NCBI RefSeq assembly: GCF_900302475.1
Contig: NZ_OMOQ01000001.1
Span: 1,798,001 to 1,862,000 of the forward strand
Length of the DNA: 64,000 nt
Direction: 5' to 3'
Source: Defluviimonas aquaemixtae
GTDB taxonomy: Bacteria; Pseudomonadota; Alphaproteobacteria; Rhodobacterales; Rhodobacteraceae
In this document: piece by piece, positions 24,201-33,477 of the stretch
Layout: each line of letters starts with the position of its first letter
Position numbering within the stretch: the first letter of the stretch is position 1
Made by a program: the position numbers and the translations under genes
The notes under the pieces: generated by a model
What the model was told of the DNA's origin: nothing
What the model saw: the letters and a program-made list of their open reading frames with translations, nothing else
The model's database searches: none

Positions 24201-26525
24201 GTGCTAAACATCGAGGCCGCCACGCGGCTACAGCGCTTTCGCTATCAGGGCATCAAGCAGGCAGACAGCCTGAAACTGTCCGTCGGCTGTGGCGAAACCG
24301 GGCGCGTGCGCGTCTCAGCTGGTAGCATCGTCTCGCTGACCAATGTGGATGGCGGCGCCGGCGCGTGGCTAACCGCCATTTCCGAGCGCGACAGGAATTT
24401 CGGTCTGTCCGCGCTCGAAGTGCCACCGCAGGCCGCCTCGACGCTCGATCCCGCCGCATTTGACTCGCGTATGATGGCCGCCATCGCTTCTGAACGCGGT
24501 GGGAAGCTCGAGGACGCGCGCGTGCTGCGCGTCTTCGACGAGGGGGTCGCGCCCGGCGAGGTTCATCTCGCGCGGGTGACGTCGGATGCTCTGCTGTTCG
24601 TCATCGTCCCTAAGTCCCGCGACTACATCACCGTCGGCGGCGGCGGCCAGATCGCGGTGAGCATCAAGCCTCCGGTAGGCGACAACAGCGGCCTCGTCCT
24701 GCCCGAGCCGCTGGGCAAAATCCGCGACGAGTGGCGCGTAACGCGCGGCACCGCCAGGGCCTATGAGTTGAAGAAGGGCCAATTCGTCCAGATCATCGAC
24801 GTTGAGGGGCAGCAATGCTCCGACTTCATGGCGATGCGGAGCGATGCGCTGGATGCCGGGAAAGAGCGCTACATCGATTCCACCGTGTCGCGCACGATGA
24901 CGCGCAGCGCCTACCCGCTACCCGGCCTGCACGACAAGTTCTACGATCAGGACATCCGCCCGCTTCTGGCGGTCCGTCAGGACACGGTGGGTCGGCACGA
25001 CACCTTCGCGCTGGCCTGCACCGCGCGGGGGTACGAAGAGCGCGGCTTTCCGGGGCATCTGAACTGCTCCGACAACATCAGCAGTGTCTTCGCCCCCTAC
25101 GGTATCCAGCCGCGTCGGGCATGGCCGGCGATCAACTTCTTCTTCAACTCCTGGATCGACTGGCACGATCACAACATCTCGGCCGACGAGGCGTGGTCGC
25201 GCCCGGGGGATTACGTGGCCATGCAGGCCTTGATCGATCTCGTTTGCGTCTCGACCGCGTGCCCGGACGACGTCGATCCGATCAACGGCTGGAATCCGAC
25301 TGACATCCACGTGCGCATCTACGAAGAGGACACGTCCATTTCCCACTCAGTTTCCTGGCGTGCACAGCCAGATGATGCCGGAAGTCTGACACGACATTCG
25401 GCGTTCCACCCGCGCACCTCGAAGCTGACGACACGCTTCCACGCCTCGCGCGACCTCTGGGTTCCGGCGCAGTACGACGCGACCGGCGCTGTCGAGGAAT
25501 ACTGGGCCTGTAAGAACGCGGCGACGTTGCAGGACATGTCGGGCCTCAGGAAGTTCGACGTCGTGGGCCCGGATGCCGAAGCGCTACTGCAGCACTGCCT
25601 AACCCGCGACGTGTCGAAACTGGCCCAGCATCGCGGGTTCTACGCACTCATGTGCGACAAGCGGGGCAGCGTGCTCGATGACGGCACGCTATTCCGGCTG
25701 GAGCCAATGGCGTTCCGCTGGTGCTGCGGGTCGGACAATTCCGCTGCGCATCTGCGTGAGCAGGCGGAAATCCTCGGGCTGAACGCGCGCGTGCTCTCGC
25801 TCGGGCACCGCATGGTGAACCTGGCGTTGCAAGGGCCGAAATCGCGCGACATCCTGCGCAAGGTCGTGTTCACCCAGCCGACGCGCCCCGCGCTCGACAA
25901 CCTCAAGTGGTTCGGCTTCACGATCGCCCGGCTCCACGATCGCGACGGCCCAATGTTCATGCTTTGCCGGACCGGGTTCACTGGCGAGCTGGGTTACGAG
26001 ATATTCTGCGACCGCGACGATGCGCTCGCGATCTGGGACGGGCTGATGGAGGCCGGCGCGCCGCACGGGCTGGTTCCCATGGGCGGCGAGGCGCTGAACT
26101 TGCTGCGCATCGAGGCTGGGCTGATGATTGCGGGCGCGGAGTTCGGGCCCGACAGCGACGCCTTCGAATCCGGTCTGGGCTTCGCGGTCGACCTGAAGAA
26201 GTCCGATTTCCTCGGCAAAGCTGCGCTCGAGCGCAATGCCGCCGCGCCGCGCCGCAAGCTTGTGGGCCTTCACTTTGCCGGGAGCGAGGCGCCCTCGCAC
26301 GGCGACGCCCTTTTTATCGGCCGCGAACAGGTCGGGGTCGCCACCAGCGGCTGCCACTCGCCGCAACTCGGCCACGCAATCGCGATGTCCCGCGTGGCGG
26401 TGGAGAACGCCGAGATCGGCACAGAACTTGAAGTTGGCAAGCTCGACGGGCGCATGAAGCGGCTGCCCGGCGTCGTCGTCGCCCTGCCGTTCCTCGACCC
26501 GAAAAGAGAGAAGGCGCGCGCGTGA
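24201..26525 (+). CDS. DUF1989-GcvT fusion protein
   Basis: A large fusion (774 residues). After an unassigned N-terminal domain (about 1-170) comes a DUF1989 domain (about 180-365). It has the family's DVEGQQCSDF, RHDTFALAC (His266, Cys273) and HLNCSDN (Cys289), the likely metal ligands. The C-terminal 360 residues are a GcvT-type aminomethyltransferase (ATLQDMSGLRKFDV, LALQGPKSRDIL, TGFTGELGYEIF, LRIEAGL), which in related proteins binds tetrahydrofolate and takes a methyl or methylene group from an amine. DUF1989 proteins include urea-carboxylase-associated and carboxyguanidine deiminase subunits. Substrate unknown. The G-rich ribosome site (24186-24196) favours the GTG at 24201 over the ATG at 24183. 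It overlaps the ATPase gene by four bases (GTGA). Confidence 0.85.
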   Translation: MLNIEAATRLQRFRYQGIKQADSLKLSVGCGETGRVRVSAGSIVSLTNVDGGAGAWLTAISERDRNFGLSALEVPPQAASTLDPAAFDSRMMAAIASERGGKLEDARVLRVFDEGVAPGEVHLARVTSDALLFVIVPKSRDYITVGGGGQIAVSIKPPVGDNSGLVLPEPLGKIRDEWRVTRGTARAYELKKGQFVQIIDVEGQQCSDFMAMRSDALDAGKERYIDSTVSRTMTRSAYPLPGLHDKFYDQDIRPLLAVRQDTVGRHDTFALACTARGYEERGFPGHLNCSDNISSVFAPYGIQPRRAWPAINFFFNSWIDWHDHNISADEAWSRPGDYVAMQALIDLVCVSTACPDDVDPINGWNPTDIHVRIYEEDTSISHSVSWRAQPDDAGSLTRHSAFHPRTSKLTTRFHASRDLWVPAQYDATGAVEEYWACKNAATLQDMSGLRKFDVVGPDAEALLQHCLTRDVSKLAQHRGFYALMCDKRGSVLDDGTLFRLEPMAFRWCCGSDNSAAHLREQAEILGLNARVLSLGHRMVNLALQGPKSRDILRKVVFTQPTRPALDNLKWFGFTIARLHDRDGPMFMLCRTGFTGELGYEIFCDRDDALAIWDGLMEAGAPHGLVPMGGEALNLLRIEAGLMIAGAEFGPDSDAFESGLGFAVDLKKSDFLGKAALERNAAAPRRKLVGLHFAGSEAPSHGDALFIGREQVGVATSGCHSPQLGHAIAMSRVAVENAEIGTELEVGKLDGRMKRLPGVVVALPFLDPKREKARA

Positions 26526-27583
26526 GAGATAACGGATCAGAAGCTGTCGTCGTCACACGGAACGTGTGGAAAATCTTTGGCGACCTGGCCCAAGAAGCCA
26601 TGGAGGCCGTCCGGCGGGACAACCTGTCGAAAGCCGAAGTGCTCGAACGGTTCCAGGCCGTCGTCGGCGTGCGGGATGTTTCGATCTCCGTGGGCGAAGG
26701 CGAAATCTTCTGCATCATGGGGCTGTCGGGTTCCGGAAAATCGACGCTTGTCCGTCATATCAACCGGCTGATCGAGCCTACCGGCGGAGAGATCCTGATC
26801 AACGGCGTCGATGTCGGCGGCCTGAACGCCGAAGACTTGCGCGTCATGCGCGCCGACAAGATCGGTATGGTGTTTCAAAACATGGCGCTGTTGCCGCACC
26901 GCACGGTGCGCGACAACATCTCCTTCGCGCTGGAACTGAGGAACGTCGACGCCTTCACTCGCGCCAACGTCGCCGACCGCGTAATCGAGCTGGTTCACCT
27001 TCAGGGCTACGGCGACCGGATGCCGAGCGAACTCTCCGGCGGCATGCAGCAGCGCGTGGGCCTCGCCCGTGCCATGGCCGCCGATCCCGACATCCTCCTG
27101 ATGGACGAGCCGTTCTCCGCCCTCGATCCGTTGATCCGCCGTGGGCTTCAGGACGAGTTTCTCGATCTCTCGAAGTCCATGAAGAAGACGACGCTGTTCA
27201 TCACCCATGACCTCGACGAGGCGATCCGCATGGGGACAAGGATCGCGATCATGAAGGACGGCGAGATCGTGCAGACGGGCACTCCGGAAGAGATCGTGAC
27301 CCAGCCGGCGGACGATTATGTCGCGGATTTCGTGGCCGGCATCTCAAAGCTCAAGCTGATCTTCGCGCACACGGTGATGCAGCCCGTCGAGGCCTTCGAG
27401 AGCAATGGGAGGAAGCTGCCCCCGCTCGAAACCTGCCCGAAGGCGGGGCCCGAGGACAATCTGGACGTGCTGGTCAGCCTCGCGGTCGATCAGGACAACC
27501 CGATCGTGATCGAGAGCGACGGCAAACCGGTGGGCGTCGTGACGAAGGATGCGCTCCTGCACGGCATCAAGGGCGAGGTGTGA
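26522..27583 (+). CDS. ABC importer ATPase, glycine-betaine/proline type
   Basis: A 353-residue ProV/OpuAA-type ATP-binding subunit. Walker A (GLSGSGKST), signature (LSGGMQQR), Walker B (ILLMDEPFSALDP) and the ITHDLDEA switch are present. The extended N-terminus (EALERFQAVVGVRDVSI-like region) and a C-terminal CBS-like tail are usual for this subfamily. The GTG start overlaps the previous stop by four bases, giving close coupling to the DUF1989-GcvT gene. Likely ligands are quaternary ammonium or related compounds; the exact one is not shown. Confidence 0.9.
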   Translation: MRDNGSEAVVVTRNVWKIFGDLAQEAMEAVRRDNLSKAEVLERFQAVVGVRDVSISVGEGEIFCIMGLSGSGKSTLVRHINRLIEPTGGEILINGVDVGGLNAEDLRVMRADKIGMVFQNMALLPHRTVRDNISFALELRNVDAFTRANVADRVIELVHLQGYGDRMPSELSGGMQQRVGLARAMAADPDILLMDEPFSALDPLIRRGLQDEFLDLSKSMKKTTLFITHDLDEAIRMGTRIAIMKDGEIVQTGTPEEIVTQPADDYVADFVAGISKLKLIFAHTVMQPVEAFESNGRKLPPLETCPKAGPEDNLDVLVSLAVDQDNPIVIESDGKPVGVVTKDALLHGIKGEV

Positions 27584-27587
27584 GCCG

Positions 27588-29132
27588 ATGACAATGGAAC
27601 CCGATCTGAGAAGACCCTTTTCCGAGTTCGCGGAGCAAAGCGGAGACTACTACTCCGATGTCTTTCTGAAGATCCAGAAGTCGACGCTGGACCGCTTTCA
27701 CATCAACAAGGCGGCACTTCTGGGCAGCTTCGTCTGGGCGGCGCTGCGCGGCAACTGGACGCTTTTCGTGATCGGATTCGCCGTCGACCTGATCGCGGTG
27801 GTCAATCTATCGCTTGTCCACAAATACACCAAGGCCGCCGCCGACAACGCGGACAAGGACTTTCTCGTCCAACGCTATGAGGGCTGGTCCCAGTCCCATC
27901 TGATGGGCGCCATAGTTGCGTTCGTCCTCGGGCGGCTGATCTTTGCCTGGGTGGCTGACAGGCTCTACGCCAACCAGTATTCGAGATGGCGCGTGAACAG
28001 AGAGGTCAACAGCGGCGTTTCGACGTCACGCCTGATCCTTTGCGCTCTGATCACCCTTCTGATCTTTCCGATGATGATCTACCGGTCCACGCAGTTCGCT
28101 CCGGACGAACGCACCTGTATCCGGCAGGACCGCGCCATGGCCGAAGGCGAAGCCGTGCCTTTCAAAGATCGGTTCGACTGCTTCATAATCGGTGAATTTC
28201 CCACGCTCTTCTGGATCGAGCGGCCGGATGACATCACCTTTCCCCGGGACGACGCGGGCAATAGGATCATCCAGCGTACGCCGCCGAACCCTGACGCTCC
28301 GCCGGTCAACCTCAACACCTATGTGTCGGAGGCGATTGACAACGGCATTGCCTACCTGACGGTATTCTACGGCTTTCTTTTCGACGGCATAACACAATTC
28401 CTGCGGGGGATGCTAAGCGCGATCACCTCCGTATTCGTCGGCACGCCCTGGCCGATCACGATGTGCGCACTTCTCTTCATCGCGTACAAGATGGCAGGCA
28501 CGCGCACGACGATCTTCGTCGGAGCTTCGCTGATCTACCTCGCAGTGTTCGGCTTCTGGCAGACGGCCATGGACACGATGTCGCTTGTCGTGGCGGCGTC
28601 GATCATCTGCGTCGTTGCGGGCTTGCCATTGGGGATCTGGGTCGGAAAGTCGGCGCGCGGGCACGGGATCATGACACCGATCCTCGATGTCATGCAGACG
28701 ATCCCGTCCTTCGTCTACCTGCTGCCCGCCATCGCGTTCTTCTCGATCGGTAAGCCGCCGGGGATCCTTGCTACCGTGATCTTCGCGATGCCGCCGATGG
28801 TCCGGCTAACGGCGCTCGGCATCCGTCATGTGCCGGAGAACACCAAGGAAGCTGCCCTCGCCTTCGGCGCGAACCCCCGCCAGCTGCTGACAAAGGTCGA
28901 GCTTCCGCTGGCGCTGCCCTCGATCATGACCGGGATCAACCAGGTCGTCATGATGAGCCTATCGATGGTTGTCATCGCCGCGCTCATTGGCGCGGGCGGC
29001 ATGGGCTACATCGTAACCGAGGCGCTTGAAAAGACCGAAACCGGACGCGGAGTCCTCGCTGGTATCGGAATTGCCCTCCTTGCGATGATGATCGACCGGG
29101 TGGTGCAGAAAGCGAACAGGGCCCGTCACTAG
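27588..29132 (+). CDS. ABC importer permease, ProW-type with long N-terminal part
   Basis: A 514-residue permease. The C-terminal 200 residues are a standard BPD_transp_1 domain (PLGIWVGKSARGHG, MQTIPSFVYLLPAIAFF, the EAA-like EAALAFGANPRQLLTKVELP). The first ~300 residues carry several TM spans and a soluble insert between about 155 and 250, longer than E. coli ProW (about 350). The ATG at 27588 lies four bases after the ATPase stop. Its partners are the ATPase upstream and the binding protein downstream. Confidence 0.9.
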   Translation: MTMEPDLRRPFSEFAEQSGDYYSDVFLKIQKSTLDRFHINKAALLGSFVWAALRGNWTLFVIGFAVDLIAVVNLSLVHKYTKAAADNADKDFLVQRYEGWSQSHLMGAIVAFVLGRLIFAWVADRLYANQYSRWRVNREVNSGVSTSRLILCALITLLIFPMMIYRSTQFAPDERTCIRQDRAMAEGEAVPFKDRFDCFIIGEFPTLFWIERPDDITFPRDDAGNRIIQRTPPNPDAPPVNLNTYVSEAIDNGIAYLTVFYGFLFDGITQFLRGMLSAITSVFVGTPWPITMCALLFIAYKMAGTRTTIFVGASLIYLAVFGFWQTAMDTMSLVVAASIICVVAGLPLGIWVGKSARGHGIMTPILDVMQTIPSFVYLLPAIAFFSIGKPPGILATVIFAMPPMVRLTALGIRHVPENTKEAALAFGANPRQLLTKVELPLALPSIMTGINQVVMMSLSMVVIAALIGAGGMGYIVTEALEKTETGRGVLAGIGIALLAMMIDRVVQKANRARH

Positions 29133-29180
29133 TCAACCAGAACCGGTGCCAATGGCGCCGCCAACACGAAAGGGAGAAAT

Positions 29181-30137
29181 ATGAAACTATTCGGAAATCT
29201 GCTCGCAGGGGCCGCCGTGTCCGCGCTATTCGCTTCCGGTGCCGCCGCGCAGGACGCCACGGTCAAGATCGGCGATCTGAGCTGGACGGGCGCCTCGGCC
29301 ATCGCCCATGTGATCGAAGCCGTGATCGATGGTCCGCTCGATTCGGAAGCCGAAATCGTCACCGGCCTCTCGGACGGCAATGTCATCGCTGCCGGCATGG
29401 ACAAGGGTGACGGTTCGGCGGATGTCTACACCGATCTCTGGATGCCTAACCGCGAGGCCATCTGGAACGAATATATCGACGGCGCACAGACCGTCGGCCA
29501 CAACATCCCCTATCTGGGCACCCAGAAGATGTATGTGCCGTCCTACATGGCGGAACGGGTGAAATCAGTCGAGGATCTCAAGGATCCGGAAGTCGCCGCG
29601 ATGTTCGACAAGGACGGCAATGGCAAGGGCGAGTACTGGGCCGGCGACGCCGGTTGGAACTCCACGCGGATGTGGCAGGTAAAGTTCAAAAGCTACGGCC
29701 TGTCGGAGCTTTGGGAGCCTGAGATTCTGCCTGACGCGACCTTCAAGGCGCAGCTACAGACCGCGATTCAGCGCGAACAGCCGATCCTGTTCTACTACTG
29801 GACGCCGGAGTGGGTTCACGCTGCCTATGACCTTACGCCGATCGAAGAGCCGGAGCGCACCGAGGGCTGCGAGAACGTGGACCTCGAAAAGGAAGACTGG
29901 CTGGAAGTGTCAAACTTCTCCTGCGCCAGCAGCGACGCGGAAATCTTCGTCGCCTACTCCAAAACCTTGGAAAAGCGTAATCCGCCGGTGGCGAAGTTCC
30001 TCAGCCAGATGCAGCTCGATCCGGACGTAGTCAACGAATGGATCCTGAAGATCGGCCGCGACGGCATGGACCCGCGCGATGTGGCCGAGGACTGGGTCGC
30101 GAACAACATGGACACCGTGAACGAATGGATTAACTGA
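29181..30137 (+). CDS. Periplasmic substrate-binding protein, OpuAC type
   Basis: A 318-residue binding protein with a signal peptide (cleaved near AAA-QD, residue 23). It has the OpuAC/ProX fold: IGDLSWTGASAIAHVIEAV at the start, an ADVYTDLWMPN segment, GDAGWNSTRMW, and FYYWTPEWVHAAYDL, whose aromatic residues would form the cage for a quaternary ammonium group. This supports betaine-like ligands for the importer. A GGGAG ribosome site precedes the ATG. It is the last gene of the operon; a hairpin follows. Confidence 0.9.
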   Translation: MKLFGNLLAGAAVSALFASGAAAQDATVKIGDLSWTGASAIAHVIEAVIDGPLDSEAEIVTGLSDGNVIAAGMDKGDGSADVYTDLWMPNREAIWNEYIDGAQTVGHNIPYLGTQKMYVPSYMAERVKSVEDLKDPEVAAMFDKDGNGKGEYWAGDAGWNSTRMWQVKFKSYGLSELWEPEILPDATFKAQLQTAIQREQPILFYYWTPEWVHAAYDLTPIEEPERTEGCENVDLEKEDWLEVSNFSCASSDAEIFVAYSKTLEKRNPPVAKFLSQMQLDPDVVNEWILKIGRDGMDPRDVAEDWVANNMDTVNEWIN

Positions 30138-30152
30138 GCGATACAATTCGCA

Positions 30153-30183
30153 GCCCGACGCGGAGTCTCCTGTCGCGTCGGGC
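30153..30183 (+). terminator. Hairpin after the importer operon
   Basis: A perfect 10-base stem (GCCCGACGCG with CGCGTCGGGC) around an 11-base loop begins 15 bases after the stop codon. No T-tract follows, so it may act as an mRNA 3' end or a weak terminator. Confidence 0.6.
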
Positions 30184-30624
30184 ATACATGCATGGCATTG
30201 CTCGGGCATGGGGGTTTTCGGACGAATTCCAACCCATTTCCTTCCCTCAGTCAGTTCGGGTCAAGACAGTGCGGATGAAAGCGAATGGAACAGCTGACCG
30301 CATTCTGCTCGGTCTTATCGGGATATTATTGTTGTTCAGGAAGGCGCCTGAACAATCGAAAGCTTGAACGGGTAAGGCAGGCCCGCGCTTGGTGCAAACG
30401 CCCCAACCCGTCGGCATTTCCAATACACGCATCGCGAGGAGCCTGAAGCGCGGCTGGAGCGTTCGCGGCAAAACGCAGGTTTGTTGCGCCGAAGACTCCC
30501 GAATATCCATATCGCTACGCGATCGATCAAGGTCCGGTGCGGCGGGCCGCAACGCAGCATGGACGGCTTCGGTCGAGTTGCCGGTATGGGCCGTCCGCGT
30601 GGGACAGCCCATTTCTGCTAGATT
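30184..30624. other. Intergenic, decayed repeat sequence
   Basis: No gene recognised. Bases about 30450-30600 contain strings typical of the intergenic repeat family (GTTCGCGGCAAAACGCAGG, TTGCGCCGAAGAC, CCGCAACGCAGCATGGACGG). The block ends at the stop of the orphan recombinase gene. Confidence 0.45.
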
Positions 30625-31251
30625 TCAAATTGCTTCCGCGATAGCCAGCGCATCTTCGAGCTCGACGCCGAGATAGCGGACCGTGCTGTCCATCTTGGTG
30701 TGGCCCAAGAGCAGTTGCACCGCCCGAAGGTTGTCGGTCTTGCGATAGATGTGCGCGACCTTGGTGCGGCGCATGGAATGCGTGCCGTAGGAGCTTGGCT
30801 CGAGGTCGATGGACGAGACCCAATCCCGAACAAGGCGGGCGTATTGCCGCGTCGAGATGTGCAGGCGTTCGTGGAACCGGCCGGGCCAAAGGAATTCTGA
30901 TCCGATCATCATGGGTTGCTCGAGCCAGGTCGCTAGCGACGCGCGGGTCCCCTCGGTCAATTCGAACCGAACCGGTTTCCGCGTCTTGCTCTGGATGATC
31001 GAGGCGCGTTCCTTGACTTGGCCGGCGGCATAGACGTCGGCGACGTTTAGCTTGACGATATCGCAGCCCCTGAGCTTGCTGTCGATCGCGTTGTTGAAGA
31101 GCGCGAGGTCGCGGAAGTTCTCAGCCAGCTCGAGCCGGACACGGATCGCCCAGACCTGTTTCGGCAGCAGCGGGCGTTTCTGGCCGACAACGCGGCCCTT
31201 GTTCCAGGCAGGGCGGCAGGCGCGAATGGCCGGTAGGTTTGCAATTGTCAT
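30625..31251 (-). CDS. Orphan tyrosine recombinase, catalytic domain only
   Basis: A 208-residue integrase-family protein. It starts MTIANLPAIRACRPAWNKGR and carries the catalytic domain: DSKLRGCDIVKL (first Arg), GTHSMRRTKVAHIY (box II His/Arg), LLLGHTKMDSTVRYLG (His and the nucleophilic Tyr). It lacks the usual N-terminal SAM-like arm-binding part; phage and ICE integrases are 300-400 residues. Short orphans of this type are common in proteobacteria, often without other mobile genes, as here. The ATG at 31251 has GGAGGATC upstream, inside a perfect hairpin (31252-31271). Confidence 0.88.
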   Translation of the reverse strand: MTIANLPAIRACRPAWNKGRVVGQKRPLLPKQVWAIRVRLELAENFRDLALFNNAIDSKLRGCDIVKLNVADVYAAGQVKERASIIQSKTRKPVRFELTEGTRASLATWLEQPMMIGSEFLWPGRFHERLHISTRQYARLVRDWVSSIDLEPSSYGTHSMRRTKVAHIYRKTDNLRAVQLLLGHTKMDSTVRYLGVELEDALAIAEAI

Positions 31252-31271
31252 GGCGGATCCTCCGATCCGCC
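31252..31271 (-). promoter_or_regulatory. Hairpin enclosing recombinase ribosome site
   Basis: On the transcript, GGCGGAUC-GGAG-GAUCCGCC forms a perfect 8-base stem with a 4-base loop directly before the AUG. The Shine-Dalgarno GGAG is the loop and extends into the stem, so folding could limit initiation. Confidence 0.6.
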
Positions 31272-31445
31272 ACGCCCAGCCACATCTCCAACCCGACGTT
31301 GGCGGCTCACGGTAGCACGCTAACGTACGACTGCGGAGAAGGTGGGCCCCGAGCCCAACCTGTAGACTGCTGCATTCCGTGCCAATTTCAACTGCGGCAA
31401 GCAAGGCGCGCCCGCCCGTAGAGTTGCGGCGGGATCAGTTTTCAG

Positions 31446-32393
31446 TCAAACGCTCCAACTGAAACCCGTTTCCTTCTCTGACCGGCTCCACAGCTTTTCC
31501 ATTACGGCCTTGTCCAAAGCGAAGGGTTCCAGCGTGCCCTTACCGACAGGACCGACCCACTCCATGCGGCCCGTGGGACCGTAAAGAGCCTTCTGATCCA
31601 GGCCGCCCTCGGTTGCGCACATGACTTCCGGATAGGCGCCCTTTTCCGCCGATTGAACCAAGGGCGACAGGGTCATGATGTAAAACACGAATCTTGAGGT
31701 GAGGCTGCCGCTGGTTTTGATGAGCGACGTTGCGGATGACCCCGGATGGCAGACATAGACTTCGACGTTCTTGTTTGCCGCTTTCACCCGGTCTTGCAGC
31801 TCGTAGGCGAACATCATTTGAGCCAGCTTGCTTTGGCTGTAAGCGGGATTGGCGCGATAATTCTTGTCCCAGTTCATGTCGTCGAACTGGATTGTCCTCA
31901 AGCCCATCTTGTAGCCAAGGCTTGCAACGACCACGATACGGCCCCTTGACTCGTCGATGCGGTCGAAGAGCATGCCGCACAGGACGAAATGACCGTAGTG
32001 GTTGGTGCCAAGCTGGCTTTCGAAGCCGTCCTTGGTGGACTTCTGCATGGGCACCTGCGCGATGGCCGCGTTGCAGATCAGCGCGTCGATGCGTGGAACC
32101 ATCTTCAACACCTCTGCCGCCGCGTCGCGCACGCTCGCAAGCTCCGCGAGGTCCATGCGGACAAAGCTCACGTCGGCGTCAGGGCCGAATTCCTTCTTCA
32201 GCGTCTCGACTGCGGCTGTCGACTTCTCCGGGCTGCGGTTCAGCATCACCACCTTTGCGCCCTTTGAAAGAAGGATGCGCGATGCCTCGAACCCCGCACC
32301 GGCATTGGCGCCGGTGATGACGTAGGTCTTGCCTGCAAGTGAGCCGAGGCGCTCGGGCGTCCAGCCTTTGGGTCCAAATTGGCTGTCTTTCAT
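31446..32393 (-). CDS. Short-chain dehydrogenase/reductase
   Basis: A 315-residue SDR. The cofactor motif TGANAGAGFEAS (TGxxxGxG), NAAI, and the catalytic Ser (VVVASLGYK) with YSQSK are visible. The long C-terminal part (ends ETGFSWSV) is like retinol dehydrogenase or protochlorophyllide-reductase-like SDRs. Two ATG codons lie six bases apart; the downstream one (32393) has GGAAGGAG at proper spacing and is preferred. Divergent from an AraC regulator that may control it. Substrate unknown. Confidence 0.88.
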   Translation of the reverse strand: MKDSQFGPKGWTPERLGSLAGKTYVITGANAGAGFEASRILLSKGAKVVMLNRSPEKSTAAVETLKKEFGPDADVSFVRMDLAELASVRDAAAEVLKMVPRIDALICNAAIAQVPMQKSTKDGFESQLGTNHYGHFVLCGMLFDRIDESRGRIVVVASLGYKMGLRTIQFDDMNWDKNYRANPAYSQSKLAQMMFAYELQDRVKAANKNVEVYVCHPGSSATSLIKTSGSLTSRFVFYIMTLSPLVQSAEKGAYPEVMCATEGGLDQKALYGPTGRMEWVGPVGKGTLEPFALDKAVMEKLWSRSEKETGFSWSV

Positions 32394-32562
32394 CTTCATG
32401 CTCCTTCCAGCGACGGCTGAGGAGCCGCTCGGTATGGGTTTTCATCTTGAACGGGTAGATAGCTCTCTCGTCCGTTCCAAAACAGACGATATCGTCGCGA
32501 ATACTTGCCTAATTGTATCATGGTGGTTGTCCCGGCAGATATGACGGCATTAGGTTGGTCAC

Positions 32563-33477
32563 ATGTGCAATGAACAGATCAAGCACCTCCTCGAGGGCCG
32601 GATCCGTGAGGACGGCCTGATGGAATCCGGTGTGAAGGGGGTGAAGCTTTTCCGGGCGACCAGTCCGGTTCACTGTGCCCCTGCGGTCTACGAACCCAGT
32701 GTCATCGCCATTGTGAGCGGGGCCAAGGAGGCTGTGCTGGATGGTGAGCGATATGTCTACGACAGCAGCAGGTACATGTGCTGCCCCATGTCGATGCCGG
32801 TGAAGGCAGGGACACCTGCCGCATCGCCGGAAAACCCTCTCTTTGGCGTTTATGTTTCACTGGATCAGCGCGTGATGACCGAACTGGCCATGGAGATAGA
32901 CAGCGCCGGGGGCACCATCCGATCAAATAAGGGTGGTCCGCGTGCGCAAGGGATCAGGCTCGCGCGTTGGGATGAGGCGTTCTCGGACGCGCTGTTGCGG
33001 CTGCTGCAATTAGGCGACAGCGAAACGGATACGGCTGTCCTTGGGCACACGCGCCTGCGCGAGCTCTACTATGCAATCCTGAAAGGAGAGGCAGGCTTCT
33101 TTGCGAGACAGGCGTTTGGCGTCGGAAATGGGATCGCGCGGTCCATCGCGCATGTGTCTTCCAATCTGAACACGCCAATCTCGATCGACAGTATGGCAAC
33201 GCGCGCGGGCATGAGCCGCGCCGTGTTTCACCGAATGTTCAAGCAGGCCACGACGATGTCACCCATTCAATTCGTGAAATCCATGCGCCTCAACAACGCT
33301 GCGATGAAGATTGCCGGGGGCATGACCGTGAATGAAGCGGCCATGGATGTGGGTTACGTCAGCCCGTCTCAGTTCAGCCGGGAGTTTAAACGGATGTACG
33401 GGCAGTCTCCCAGGCAGTGGAGCGATGCCCAGCAACTCCCCCTTGGGAGCGGCGTGACGGACGGCGCGCTTCAATGA
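32563..33477 (+). CDS. AraC-family transcriptional regulator
   Basis: A 304-residue activator. The N-terminal half is an AraC_N-type sensor (PSVIAIVSGAKEAVLDGERYVYD, CCPMSMPVKAGTP). The C-terminal ~100 residues hold two helix-turn-helix units (ISIDSMATRAGMSRAVFHRMFK and AAMDVGYVSPSQFSREFKRMYG). It is divergent from the SDR gene across a 170-base gap, the usual layout for a regulator and its target. Effector unknown. Confidence 0.9.
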   Translation: MCNEQIKHLLEGRIREDGLMESGVKGVKLFRATSPVHCAPAVYEPSVIAIVSGAKEAVLDGERYVYDSSRYMCCPMSMPVKAGTPAASPENPLFGVYVSLDQRVMTELAMEIDSAGGTIRSNKGGPRAQGIRLARWDEAFSDALLRLLQLGDSETDTAVLGHTRLRELYYAILKGEAGFFARQAFGVGNGIARSIAHVSSNLNTPISIDSMATRAGMSRAVFHRMFKQATTMSPIQFVKSMRLNNAAMKIAGGMTVNEAAMDVGYVSPSQFSREFKRMYGQSPRQWSDAQQLPLGSGVTDGALQ

